A stretch of DNA of 53,371 nt. Source: Bacteroidales bacterium (GTDB taxonomy: Bacteria; Bacteroidota; Bacteroidia; Bacteroidales; Muribaculaceae). Shown piece after piece: positions 6,502-15,551 of this stretch (positions are counted from its first letter, which is position 1; the number at the start of each line of letters is the position of its first letter). The DNA lies in NCBI GenBank assembly GCA_900769345.1, contig CAAGGJ010000173.1, positions 1-53,371 on the forward strand. Direction: 5' to 3'. Below the pieces are notes generated by a model. That model searched no databases and had not been told where the DNA came from. It saw only the letters and a program-made list of their open reading frames with translations. Made by a program: the position numbers and the translations under genes.

Positions 6502-9500
6502 ATGAAAAATAAATATACAGAGTACAGTAAATTTAATCTTTCGGAGATAAATAAGACCGTTCTAAAGCAGTGGGACGAAGAAGATGTGTTTGCACAAAGC
6601 ATAAAGGAACGCGAAGGCGCTCCTTCGTTTGTTTTCTTTGAAGGACCTCCATCGGCCAATGGTATGCCGGGTATTCACCATGTAATGGCTCGCACTATCA
6701 AGGATATTATATGCCGTTATAAGACAATGCAAGGCTATCAGGTGATGCGTAAGGCAGGATGGGACACACACGGACTCCCCGTAGAACTTGGCGTGGAAAA
6801 AGCGCTTGGTATTACTAAGGAAGACATTGGTAAGAAGATTTCTGTCGATGACTATAATGCTGCATGCCGTCGCGAAGTGATGAAGTACACCAAGGAATGG
6901 ACCGACTTGACTCACAAGATGGGCTATTGGGTGGATTTAGATCATCCTTATATCACTTATGAAAATAGCTATATCGAGACTCTATGGTGGCTTCTGAAGC
7001 AACTCTACAACAAAGGTTTGCTCTACAAAGGCTATACCATTCAGCCATATTCGCCGGCAGCCGGAACCGGTTTGAGCTCTCACGAATTGAACCAACCGGG
7101 TTGCTATCGCGATGTTAAAGATACCACCGTTACCGCTACTTTCAAGGTGGTGGACAACGGCAACACAGTAGTGGAAGAAATCAAGTCGAAAGCCGATGAG
7201 AAATTTGCCAAGAGCATCTCTATCATTGCTTGGACCACCACTCCGTGGACTTTGCCTTCAAACACCGCACTTTGCGTTGGCCCCAAGATAGAATATGTGG
7301 CAGTGGAAAGCTACAACCCATATACCGGCGAACCAGGAGTATTTGTTTTGGCAAAGCCGAGACTCAATGCCTACATTGCAGCTGCAGGCGCAGAGTTGGC
7401 ACTCAACGAGTATGCAGCAGGCGATAAGGTTATCCCTTATAAGGTGATAGCAGAGTTCACCGGCGAACAGCTTGTGGGCATCAAGTATGAGCAACTTTTC
7501 CCGTGGGTGAAGCCTGTGGCAAAAGAAGGCGACAGCATATTAATTAAGGATAACGAGGCATTTCGCGTTATCCCCGGCGACTATGTGACCACTGAAGATG
7601 GTACGGGTATTGTGCACATTGCACCTACCTTTGGTGCCGACGACGCCGCTGTGGCTAAGGCGGCAGGCATTCCTTCGTTGTTTATGATTAATAAGAAAGG
7701 CGAAACTCGTCCGATGGTGGATTTCTCGGGTAAATACTACGAAGAAGCCGAACTCGATGAATGGTTCGCTGCCAACTGCGTGAATAGCGCCGTTTATGAC
7801 GAATATGCCGGAGCATATGTGAAGAATGCTTATGACCCTAAGTATAATGAGGGTGGCAAATACGACGAAAAGGCAGCTTCGAAAGCCGAAGACCTCAATA
7901 TAGTGCTTTGTATGAAGATGAAGCAAGCCGGCACAGCATTCAAGATAGAAAAGCATGTGCACAACTATCCTCACTGCTGGCGCACAGATAAACCTATTCT
8001 ATATTATCCTTTGGATAGTTGGTTTATCAAATCGACAGCATGCAAGGAGCGCATGTTTGAGCTAAATAAGACCATCAAGTGGAAGCCGGAGCACACCGGA
8101 ACCGGCCGTTTTGGCAAATGGCTTGAAAATTTGAACGACTGGAACCTCAGCCGAAGCCGTTATTGGGGTACTCCGTTGCCAATTTGGCGCAGCGAAGACG
8201 GCGAGGAGAAGTGCATAGGCAGTATTGCCGAGCTTTACGACGAAATAGAGAAAGCAGTGGCTGCCGGTGTAATGAGCAGCAACCCATATAAGGATAAAGG
8301 TTTTGTGCCGGGCGATTATAGTAAGGGCAACTACGATAAGATTGACCTTCACCGCCCGTATGTAGACCATATAGTGCTTGTGTCAGATTCAGGCAAACCA
8401 ATGAAGCGTGAACTCGACTTGATAGATGTATGGTTTGACTCGGGGGCAATGCCTTATGCACAGATACACTATCCGTTTGAGAACAAGGAAGCACTCGATA
8501 ATCGCACTGTTTATCCTGCCGATTTCATTGCTGAAGGTGTAGACCAAACTCGCGGATGGTTCTTCACACTGCACGCTATTGGCACAATGGTGTTCGACAG
8601 CGTGGCATATAAGTCGGTAATCTCTAACGGTCTTGTGCTCGACAAGAATGGTAATAAGATGAGTAAGCGCCTCGGCAACGCCGTTGACCCATTTGGCGCT
8701 ATCGAGAAATACGGCACCGACCCATTGCGCTGGTATATGATAAGCAACTCATCGCCTTGGGACAACTTGAAGTTCGACACTGCAGGCGTGGAAGAGGTGA
8801 GTCGCAAGTTCTTCGGAACACTCTACAACACTTATTCGTTCTATGCTCTATATGCTAATGTAGACGGGTTTGATAACTCATTACCACAGATACCTTACGA
8901 AGATCGTCCGGAAATCGACCGTTGGATATTGTCGCTTCTGAATACTCTCATCACCGACGTTACAGCACAACTCGATGACTATGAGCCAACCAAGGCAGCT
9001 CGTGCAATTCAAGACTTTGTGGGCGATAACCTCAGCAACTGGTTCGTTCGCTTGAATCGCAAACGCTTCTGGGGCGGTGATATGAATCAAGATAAACTAT
9101 CGGCATATCAAACACTCTATAAGTGCTTGGAAACAGTGGCACTTTTGATAGCACCTATCGCTCCATTCTATGCCGATCAGCTTTATCGCGATTTGACAAA
9201 GGTAACCATCGGTAGCGAAAAGTCGGTTCACTTGGCTAAATATCCTGTTGCAGATGCTAATGTCAACAAACTTCTCGAAGCACAGATGAAGGTGGCTCAA
9301 GATATCACATCGATGGTGCTCTCACTGCGTCGTAAGAGCAATATCAAGGTGCGCCAACCGCTTTCTACCATTATGATACCTGTTCTCGACGAAGAGCAGC
9401 GTAGCGAAGTGGAGGCAATGAGCGCATTGATTCTCAACGAAGTGAATGTGAAAGAAATTAAGTTTGTGAGCAACGAAGAAGGCGTGCTTGTGAAGCGAGT

Positions 9501-10017
9501 GAAGCCCGACTTTAAGAAGCTTGGACCGAAGTTCGGTAAGATAATGAAGCAACTTGCTGCTTGTGTGGCACAGATGAGCCAGAGCGACATCATAGAATTT
9601 GAGAAAAACGGACAGTTTACATTCGATATCGATGGCCAGCAAGCAGTGGTAACTACCGACGATGTGGAAATCATCTCGGAAGACATACCCGGTTGGTTGG
9701 TGGCTAATGAAGGCTCGTTGACTACAGCACTCGACATCACAGTTACCGAAGAACTCAAGCGTGAAGGTTATGCACGCGAACTTGTAAATCGCATACAAAA
9801 CATACGCAAGAGCAAGGATTTCGAAATAACCGACAAGATAAATGTGGTAATTTCGAGCGACGAGCACACCGATGCAGCTATCGCAGAATACAACGAATAC
9901 ATCTCCAAGCAAGTGCTTGCCAACTCTATTACCGTTTCGACCGTTGAAGCCGGCGATGATGTTATAGAGTTGGATATGGATGAATTTAAACTTAATGTGA
10001 TTGTAAATAAGGCTTAA
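6502..10017 (+). CDS. ileS: Isoleucyl-tRNA synthetase, type 2 (eukaryote-like), with a GxHH signature
   Basis: A 1171-residue class I aminoacyl-tRNA synthetase charging tRNA-Ile. Length and sequence fit the eukaryote-like IleRS2 branch. The first signature reads P-G57-I-H-H60, i.e. GxHH in place of the usual HxGH (bases 6670-6681). The second is K719-M-S-K-R723 (8656-8670). The editing domain lies between them, and the tRNA-binding C-terminal part follows the second motif, with TLYNTYSFYALYANV shortly after the catalytic core. The start at 6502 (MKNKYTEYSKFNL) is chosen because an upstream TTG overlaps the -7 promoter box. It heads a run of co-directional genes through lysA. Intact and full length. 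Confidence 0.97.
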   Translation: MKNKYTEYSKFNLSEINKTVLKQWDEEDVFAQSIKEREGAPSFVFFEGPPSANGMPGIHHVMARTIKDIICRYKTMQGYQVMRKAGWDTHGLPVELGVEKALGITKEDIGKKISVDDYNAACRREVMKYTKEWTDLTHKMGYWVDLDHPYITYENSYIETLWWLLKQLYNKGLLYKGYTIQPYSPAAGTGLSSHELNQPGCYRDVKDTTVTATFKVVDNGNTVVEEIKSKADEKFAKSISIIAWTTTPWTLPSNTALCVGPKIEYVAVESYNPYTGEPGVFVLAKPRLNAYIAAAGAELALNEYAAGDKVIPYKVIAEFTGEQLVGIKYEQLFPWVKPVAKEGDSILIKDNEAFRVIPGDYVTTEDGTGIVHIAPTFGADDAAVAKAAGIPSLFMINKKGETRPMVDFSGKYYEEAELDEWFAANCVNSAVYDEYAGAYVKNAYDPKYNEGGKYDEKAASKAEDLNIVLCMKMKQAGTAFKIEKHVHNYPHCWRTDKPILYYPLDSWFIKSTACKERMFELNKTIKWKPEHTGTGRFGKWLENLNDWNLSRSRYWGTPLPIWRSEDGEEKCIGSIAELYDEIEKAVAAGVMSSNPYKDKGFVPGDYSKGNYDKIDLHRPYVDHIVLVSDSGKPMKRELDLIDVWFDSGAMPYAQIHYPFENKEALDNRTVYPADFIAEGVDQTRGWFFTLHAIGTMVFDSVAYKSVISNGLVLDKNGNKMSKRLGNAVDPFGAIEKYGTDPLRWYMISNSSPWDNLKFDTAGVEEVSRKFFGTLYNTYSFYALYANVDGFDNSLPQIPYEDRPEIDRWILSLLNTLITDVTAQLDDYEPTKAARAIQDFVGDNLSNWFVRLNRKRFWGGDMNQDKLSAYQTLYKCLETVALLIAPIAPFYADQLYRDLTKVTIGSEKSVHLAKYPVADANVNKLLEAQMKVAQDITSMVLSLRRKSNIKVRQPLSTIMIPVLDEEQRSEVEAMSALILNEVNVKEIKFVSNEEGVLVKRVKPDFKKLGPKFGKIMKQLAACVAQMSQSDIIEFEKNGQFTFDIDGQQAVVTTDDVEIISEDIPGWLVANEGSLTTALDITVTEELKREGYARELVNRIQNIRKSKDFEITDKINVVISSDEHTDAAIAEYNEYISKQVLANSITVSTVEAGDDVIELDMDEFKLNVIVNKA

Positions 10018-10049
10018 TAACATTAACCAAAACAAATAATAATTGCGCT

Positions 10050-10427
10050 ATGGCAGAAAAGTTAAGATATTCGGATGCCGAATTGCAAGAATTTAAGGAA
10101 TTGATTCTTGAAAAACTCGAGCAAGCTCAAAAAGAATACGACGATTTGAAGTCGAGCATGGTCAATAGTAATGACACAGCCGATACATCGCCCACTTTTA
10201 AAGTTCTTGAAGAGGGTGCCAACACGCTCAACAAGGAATCGTTGGTGCAATTGGCCAATCGTCAATTGTCGTTCATTCAGAAGTTGAAAGCAGCATTGAT
10301 AAGAATCGAAAACAAGACCTACGGAGTGTGTCGCGAAACAGGCAAGTTGATTCCAAAGGAACGATTGCGTTTGGTGCCACATGCTACATTGAGTGTCGAT
10401 GCCAAGAATCAGTCTAAAAGAAGATAA
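10050..10427 (+). CDS. TraR/DksA-family protein lacking the zinc-finger cysteines
   Basis: A 125-residue relative of DksA, which binds RNA polymerase through the secondary channel. A predicted helical coiled coil spans about 8-88. The C-terminal segment reads YGVCRETGKLIPKERLRLVPHATLS. It aligns with the family zinc finger, but only C94 of the four cysteines remains (CRETG instead of CxxCG, and no second CxxC). The fold may be kept without zinc, as in some DksA2-like proteins. It lies 32 bp after ileS and 28 bp before lspA, so it is probably in the same transcript. Role as a transcription factor is inferred from the family. Confidence 0.85.
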   Translation: MAEKLRYSDAELQEFKELILEKLEQAQKEYDDLKSSMVNSNDTADTSPTFKVLEEGANTLNKESLVQLANRQLSFIQKLKAALIRIENKTYGVCRETGKLIPKERLRLVPHATLSVDAKNQSKRR

Positions 10428-10455
10428 GTATTATTCATTCATATTAGTCTGATTG

Positions 10456-11085
10456 ATGAAATTGACACGAGGAAAATTAGCGGCAATAATTATTGCCGCT
10501 ATTGTAGTAATAGACCAAGCCCTTAAGATATGGGTGAAAACTCATTTCTTCTATGGTGAGGAATATAAGATAACCGATTGGTTTATACTTCGTTTTATCG
10601 AGAACAATGGCATGGCTTTCGGAATGGAATTCGGAAGCAAATTATTGCTCACCTGGTTTAGAATCATAGCTGTTGGAGTGCTAATATACTGCATTACCAA
10701 GATAAAGGACCGTAAGGATATGCCCACCGGATTTGTTGTGTGTGTGGCAATGATTACAGCCGGTGCTTTGGGTAATGTGATAGATTGCATGTTCTATGGT
10801 GTGATTTTCGACAATCCTCCATTCTTTCAGACCGCCACTTTGTTTCCCGAGGCAGGTGGCTATGGCTCACTGTTTAATGGACTTGTGGTGGATATGTTCT
10901 ATTTTCCGCTGGTGGAGTGGGATTGGCCTATGTGGATGCCATGGGTAGGAGGTAATCACTTCATTTTCTTCCAACCTATATTCAATGTTGCCGATGCTGC
11001 ACTTAGTGTTGCCACTATAGTGATAATATTCTTTTATTCCAAATCGCTTGCTAAAACTTCCGAGGCTAAATCTTCTGTTGAATAG
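10456..11085 (+). CDS. lspA: Lipoprotein signal peptidase (SPase II)
   Basis: A 209-residue inner-membrane aspartyl protease that removes signal peptides from diacylglyceryl-modified prolipoproteins. Conserved blocks are VIDQALKIWV (about 18-27), ENNGMAFG (49-56), GALGNVIDCMFYG (about 103-115), GLVVDMFYF with catalytic D146, and FNVADAALS with catalytic D180. It is longer than the roughly 160-170 residues usual elsewhere because about 25 residues are inserted between the GNVID and VVD blocks, which is common in Bacteroidota. I start at the ATG at 10456; a TTG directly before it at 10453 is in frame. The lipoprotein gene immediately downstream would be a substrate. Confidence 0.95.
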   Translation: MKLTRGKLAAIIIAAIVVIDQALKIWVKTHFFYGEEYKITDWFILRFIENNGMAFGMEFGSKLLLTWFRIIAVGVLIYCITKIKDRKDMPTGFVVCVAMITAGALGNVIDCMFYGVIFDNPPFFQTATLFPEAGGYGSLFNGLVVDMFYFPLVEWDWPMWMPWVGGNHFIFFQPIFNVADAALSVATIVIIFFYSKSLAKTSEAKSSVE

Positions 11086-11118
11086 CGAGTTGAGAAGTAA
11101 TATCTATAGTAATACTTT

Positions 11119-12114
11119 ATGAAGCGTATTTTGCCAATAATATTGATATATGCGTTCTCTGCGATGATGATTACGTGTGAGTAAGCGCCGCGTTATGCTA
11201 TTGGCGAAAGCGATATGGAAGACCTTTTGGTGGATATCTATAAAGCTGAAGCTTACATCGAGTCGCATTATACCGATTTTGCCGATGATAGCTCGAAAAT
11301 GCTGTTTAAGCAATCGGTGTTGATGAAACATGGCGTGACAGCAGAGAAATTCGACACTTCTATGGCGTGGTATTCCAAGAATCTCACTGTGTATATGGAT
11401 GTGTATGAAAATGTGCAGAAGCGACTTGAAAAAGAGCGAGGCGATTTGGCTGTAAGCACAGGAAGTGTGGTGGAATATAAGAACACAGGTCGAGGTGGAA
11501 AAACTTATAAGAACTTCGGTGACTCAGCCGACCTATGGGTTTCAGCTCGCCAACTCTTGCTTTCGGATAACTTGGAAAACAGCATACTGCCGTTTGAATT
11601 GACTGCCAATCAAGAGTCGCAGAAGGGCGATAAATACACCCTCAAAATGCTGCTTGCCAACAACAAGACCGAGATTAAAGCACTTGTGGCACTTCAGTAT
11701 GGCGACGACAGTTACACTTTTATAGAGCGCAAATCGGCTTCCGATGGATGGATGGATGTAACTGTGCAAGGCGACTCGCTTAAGACTATAAAAAATGTGT
11801 TCGGATATATAAAGTGCGGAAGTATCAAGCAAGGTGATATAGTGTACGTAGACAGTATATTGCTTCTGCGCACGCATCTCGACCGCAGCAGCTACCCCCA
11901 AATAGCTGTGCAAAAAGAGCTTGATCGCCGCAAAACTATCGATGAGGAGAAAAAAGATGATGAGGCGAGTGCAGAGACTAAGCAACCGGCTTCCGAAACA
12001 CAGTTGCAACAGTCGCCTGTCAACAGAACTCCGCGACCTATGTTGCGCCGCCTTAATGAGGCTAACAACCGAATCGAGAAAGAAGTTCACGACGTAAAAG
12101 TACAAAGCAAATGA
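11119..12114 (+). pseudogene. DUF4296 lipoprotein gene interrupted by an in-frame TAA
   Basis: From the ATG at 11119 the frame reads MKRILPIILIYAFSAMMITCE, a lipoprotein-type signal peptide ending in Cys20-Glu. It then meets TAA at 11182-11184 and continues in the same frame as APRYAIGESDMEDLLVD and on to the stop at 12112-12114. The part after the stop matches DUF4296 (EDLLVDIYKAEAYIESHY and the repeat-like helical region to about residue 75 after M11215), followed by a beta-rich region and a charged tail. A start at 11215 would give 299 residues without an export signal. One base change (for example to AAA, CAA or GAA) would restore one 331-codon lipoprotein gene. The coding quality after the stop is good, so a recent nonsense mutation, a sequencing error or a rare recoding event all remain possible. 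The stop overlaps the hisH start by ATGA. Confidence 0.75.
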
Positions 12115-12716
12115 GTGTAGGAATTATCAAATATAATGCAGGTAACATCTTCTCGGTGCGCTGCGCATTGCAGCGTATAGGAGTGGAGGCGCTGGTAACT
12201 GACAATCAACAACAGTTGTTGACTTGCGATAAGATTATATTCCCCGGAGTGGGCGAGGCATCTACTGCTATGGCCCACTTGCGAGCCACCGGACTCGACA
12301 AACTTATCCTCACCTTGCGCCAACCTGTGCTCGGAATATGCATAGGCATGCAACTGCTTTGCGAACATTCCGACGAAGGCGATGTGGATTGCCTCGGCGT
12401 GTTCGATGGACTCACAGTGAAGCGATTTGATAATTCAAATCATAACGGCGACTTTAAGATTCCTCACATGGGGTGGGATACCATCAAGGTTGAGCATGAC
12501 AATGCATTATTGCCCGCCAATCTTACCGGCGAATACGTCTACTATGTGCATAGCTTTTATGCTCCCATATCGGAACGATACACTATAGCGAGCACAGATT
12601 ATATTGTGCCGTTTAGCGCTGCATTGCATAAAGATAATTTTTATGCCACACAGTTCCACCCCGAGAAAAGTGGACTGTTGGGTGAAACTATATTGCGAAA
12701 TTTTCTTGAATTATGA
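12111..12716 (+). CDS. hisH: Imidazole glycerol phosphate synthase, glutaminase subunit
   Basis: A 201-residue class I glutamine amidotransferase. It releases ammonia from glutamine and passes it to HisF in histidine biosynthesis. The triad is visible: nucleophile C77 in LGICIGMQLLC, and H183 and E185 in TQFHPEKSG. PGVGEA near residue 45-50 is the oxyanion-region loop. The start overlaps the preceding stop as ATGA and the stop overlaps hisA the same way, so translation is probably coupled in both directions. Length is normal. Confidence 0.96.
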   Translation: MSVGIIKYNAGNIFSVRCALQRIGVEALVTDNQQQLLTCDKIIFPGVGEASTAMAHLRATGLDKLILTLRQPVLGICIGMQLLCEHSDEGDVDCLGVFDGLTVKRFDNSNHNGDFKIPHMGWDTIKVEHDNALLPANLTGEYVYYVHSFYAPISERYTIASTDYIVPFSAALHKDNFYATQFHPEKSGLLGETILRNFLEL

Positions 12717-13444
12717 TTGAAATAATACCTGCTATCGACATTATCGACGGAAAGTGCGTTCGATTAAGCAAAGGTGATTACAATCAGAAAAAGACATATA
12801 ACGAATCGCCTTTAGAAGTAGCAAAGCAGTTTGAGAGTCTTGGTTGCCGCTCGTTGCATCTCGTGGATCTCGATGGCGCTAAGTCGAAACATATAGTCAA
12901 CTATGCCGTGCTCGAGGCAATAGCCGGAAAAACTTCGCTAAATGTAGATTTTGGCGGAGGACTGAAGAGCGACGACGACTTGCGCATAGCTTTTGAGTGC
13001 GGAGCCGGCAAGGTAACCGGTGGAAGCATTGCCGTAAAGAATAATGTGCTCTTCGAGAGTTGGATAGCACGATATGGCTCGGATCGAATCATACTCGGAG
13101 CCGATGCCAAAGGCGGAATGATAAGCACCGATGGCTGGCTTGAAAGTAGCGATAAGCACGTGATTCCTTTTATTAAATATTATGTAGAAAAAGGAATAAC
13201 CGATGTGATAAGCACCGATATCGACTGCGATGGTATGCTCGAAGGCCCGTCGCTGCAGTTGTATGCCGATATTTTGGCTCAAATAAGCGGCATACGATTA
13301 ATAGCCAGTGGCGGCGTAAGCAGTATGGCTGACGTTTATGCCTTGCATAAGACCGGTGTCCCGGCGGTGATAGTGGGCAAAGCACTCTACGAAGGTCGCA
13401 TTACACCGGCCGAACTCGAACAACATAATGTGAAACTTATTTGA
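12713..13444 (+). CDS. hisA: ProFAR isomerase
   Basis: A 243-residue (beta/alpha)8-barrel enzyme that converts ProFAR to PRFAR, the substrate of HisH-HisF. The N-terminal catalytic aspartate is D9 in IIPAIDIIDGK. The second catalytic Asp lies in STDIDCDGMLEG (about 163-174), and the phosphate-binding segments are VDFGGGLKS and LIASGGVSS. The gene overlaps hisH by 4 bp (ATGA). The spacing to hisF is 17 bp. Complete and of standard length. Confidence 0.96.
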   Translation: MIEIIPAIDIIDGKCVRLSKGDYNQKKTYNESPLEVAKQFESLGCRSLHLVDLDGAKSKHIVNYAVLEAIAGKTSLNVDFGGGLKSDDDLRIAFECGAGKVTGGSIAVKNNVLFESWIARYGSDRIILGADAKGGMISTDGWLESSDKHVIPFIKYYVEKGITDVISTDIDCDGMLEGPSLQLYADILAQISGIRLIASGGVSSMADVYALHKTGVPAVIVGKALYEGRITPAELEQHNVKLI

Positions 13445-13461
13445 ATTTTAATATATCATCT

Positions 13462-14223
13462 ATGCTTGCCAAACGCATTATTCCATGTCTTGACGTGAAG
13501 AACGGAAAGACCGTGAAAGGGGTGAATTTTGAAAATTTCAGGGATGCCGGCGACCCGGTGGAACTGGGCAAACGCTATAGCGAAGAAGGTGCCGACGAAC
13601 TGGTGTTTCTCGATATCACCGCTTCGCTCGAAGGTCGTGACACTTTTGTCAACGTGGTGCGCCGCGTGGCTGAAAATCTCAATATCCCATTCACGGTGGG
13701 CGGCGGTATCAACAAAATGAGTGATGTGAACGTGATGCTTAATGCCGGAGCCGACAAGATATCGATTAACTCCTCGGCGCTGCGAAATCCGGGCTTGATA
13801 GATGAAATTTCGAGCCATTACGGCAATCAGGTGTGTGTGGTGGCTATCGATGCCAAGTGTGAGGCCGATGGTCAGTGGCACTGCTATGTGAAAGGCGGAA
13901 GCGAACGCACTGACCGCGAGCTGTTTGAGTGGGCTCACGAAGCCCAAGAGCGTGGCGCGGGCGAGATTCTCTTCACCAGCATGAATCACGACGGTGTGAA
14001 AACGGGATTTGCATGTGAGGCTCTTCGCGAACTGCACGACCGATTGTCGATACCCATAATAGCATCGGGCGGATGTGGCGCTATGGAGCATTTTGTCGAC
14101 GTTTTCGACCAAGGGAAAGCCGATGCTGCTTTGGCAGCAAGCGTATTTCACTTCAATGAAATTTCGTTAAATGATCTCAAACACTATTTGAAAGCAAACA
14201 ATATAAATGTAAGAACTTTATAA
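13462..14223 (+). CDS. hisF: Imidazole glycerol phosphate synthase, cyclase subunit
   Basis: A 253-residue barrel cyclase partner of HisH. It makes imidazole glycerol phosphate and AICAR from PRFAR and ammonia. The start at 13462 gives the canonical MLAKRIIPCLDVKNG with catalytic D11. The second catalytic Asp is in FTSMNHDGVKTG (about residue 130). Phosphate sites are TVGGGIN and IIASGGCG. A TTG at 13441 overlaps the hisA stop and would add seven residues; the ATG is preferred because it matches the family N-terminus. It lies 2 bp before hisIE. Confidence 0.96.
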   Translation: MLAKRIIPCLDVKNGKTVKGVNFENFRDAGDPVELGKRYSEEGADELVFLDITASLEGRDTFVNVVRRVAENLNIPFTVGGGINKMSDVNVMLNAGADKISINSSALRNPGLIDEISSHYGNQVCVVAIDAKCEADGQWHCYVKGGSERTDRELFEWAHEAQERGAGEILFTSMNHDGVKTGFACEALRELHDRLSIPIIASGGCGAMEHFVDVFDQGKADAALAASVFHFNEISLNDLKHYLKANNINVRTL

Positions 14224-14225
14224 CT

Positions 14226-14849
14226 ATGGCATTAGATTTCGATAAAATGGGAGGGTTGATACCCGCTATCATACAAGATGCACGCACCAAAAATGTGCTT
14301 ATGCTCGGCTTTATGAACAAAGAAGCCTACGAAAAAACTTTGGAGATAAACAAAGTGACTTTTTTCAGCCGCACCAAAAATCGACTTTGGACCAAAGGTG
14401 AAGAAAGCGGGCATTTCCTTGATGTGGTGTCGATAGAGAGCGATTGCGACAACGATACACTCCTTATTAAAGCTATCCCTAACGGCCCGGTGTGTCACAC
14501 AGGCTCTGCCACTTGCTTCAATGATAATAATGAGTTTGGCATGGAATTTTTGACACATTTGCAGGATTTTATAGAGAAGCGTTATCAAGAGATGCCCGAA
14601 GGAAGTTACACCACATCGCTCTTCAATAGCGGAGTTAATCGTATGGCTCAAAAGGTAGGTGAGGAAGCCATCGAGACTGTGATAGAGGCCACCAATGGCA
14701 CCGACGGTCGCATGATGTATGAAGCTGCCGATATGCTTTATCACTTGATGGTGCTTTTTACATCGAAGGGCCGAAGAATCGAAGAATTGGCCGATGCGCT
14801 TTATCGCCGACACAATAAAGTTAAGGAAGAATATGACAAAAATTGTTGA
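14226..14849 (+). CDS. hisI: Bifunctional PRA-CH/PRA-PH (HisIE)
   Basis: A 207-residue fusion performing steps two and three of histidine biosynthesis. The N-terminal phosphoribosyl-AMP cyclohydrolase (about 1-110) has WTKGEESGHFL and the metal-binding block DCDNDTLL followed by GPVCHTG. The C-terminal phosphoribosyl-ATP pyrophosphohydrolase (about 115-207) has QKVGEEAIETVIEA and YEAADMLYHLMVL, with the expected acidic metal ligands. The last 17 bp overlap the ftsE start. hisG, hisD, hisC and hisB are not in the window, so the pathway is split. Confidence 0.95.
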   Translation: MALDFDKMGGLIPAIIQDARTKNVLMLGFMNKEAYEKTLEINKVTFFSRTKNRLWTKGEESGHFLDVVSIESDCDNDTLLIKAIPNGPVCHTGSATCFNDNNEFGMEFLTHLQDFIEKRYQEMPEGSYTTSLFNSGVNRMAQKVGEEAIETVIEATNGTDGRMMYEAADMLYHLMVLFTSKGRRIEELADALYRRHNKVKEEYDKNC

Positions 14850-15504
14850 TTATAAGCATGTGGAGATACTCCGCAAGGAGCTTGTGGTTCTCAAGAATGT
14901 AAATTTTACCATTGAGGAAGGCGAGTTTGTGTATCTGATAGGTAGAGTGGGTAGTGGTAAGAGCAGTCTGCTCAAATCGATGTACGCTGAGATTCCCATC
15001 AATGAAGGCGAGGCGCAGATTCTCGATTACGACCTGATGAACATAAAGAAAAAGCATATTCCATTATTGCGACGCCAGTTGGGCATAGTATTTCAAGATT
15101 TCCAGCTGCTCACCGATAGAACAGTGTACGAAAACCTTGAATTTGTGCTTAGAGCCACAGGTTGGAAAGATGCCAATGCCATAGATGAGCGCATCGATGA
15201 GACTCTCCATCAGGTGGGTATGGCTAATAAGTCATATAAAATGCCGCACGAACTTTCGGGTGGCGAACAGCAGCGTGTGGTGATAGCTCGAGCTCTGCTC
15301 AATAGTCCCAAGATGATTCTCGCCGATGAGCCTACAGGTAATCTCGACCCCGAAACCGGGCATCAGATTATCTGCTTGCTGCGAAGCATTGCCGAGAACG
15401 GTACGGCGGTGATTATGGCTACTCACAACATCGAATTGGTGAAAGAGTTCCCTTGCCGAACCGTAAAATGCGAGGATAAGGCACTCACTGAAGTGGAGAT
15501 TTAG
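14833..15504 (+). CDS. ftsE: FtsE-like cell-division ABC ATPase
   Basis: A 223-residue ABC ATPase. Walker A is G37-RVGSG-K43-S, the Q-loop is VFQDFQLL, the signature is LSGGEQQRV, Walker B is MILADEPTGNLD, and the switch His is in MATHN. The short LL-DRTVYENL region after the Q-loop is typical of FtsE, which with FtsX controls septal peptidoglycan hydrolases. No ftsX lies beside it. The ATG at 14833 has AAGGAAGA just upstream and lies inside the 3' end of hisIE, so translation is probably coupled. A longer in-frame start at 14794 lies deeper in hisIE and is less likely. Another ABC family (LolD-type) is possible but less similar. Confidence 0.85.
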   Translation: MTKIVDYKHVEILRKELVVLKNVNFTIEEGEFVYLIGRVGSGKSSLLKSMYAEIPINEGEAQILDYDLMNIKKKHIPLLRRQLGIVFQDFQLLTDRTVYENLEFVLRATGWKDANAIDERIDETLHQVGMANKSYKMPHELSGGEQQRVVIARALLNSPKMILADEPTGNLDPETGHQIICLLRSIAENGTAVIMATHNIELVKEFPCRTVKCEDKALTEVEI

Positions 15505-15551
15505 CCAAGGAATGTTAGATTATTTATAAAACGACCGACTGATATAGATAT

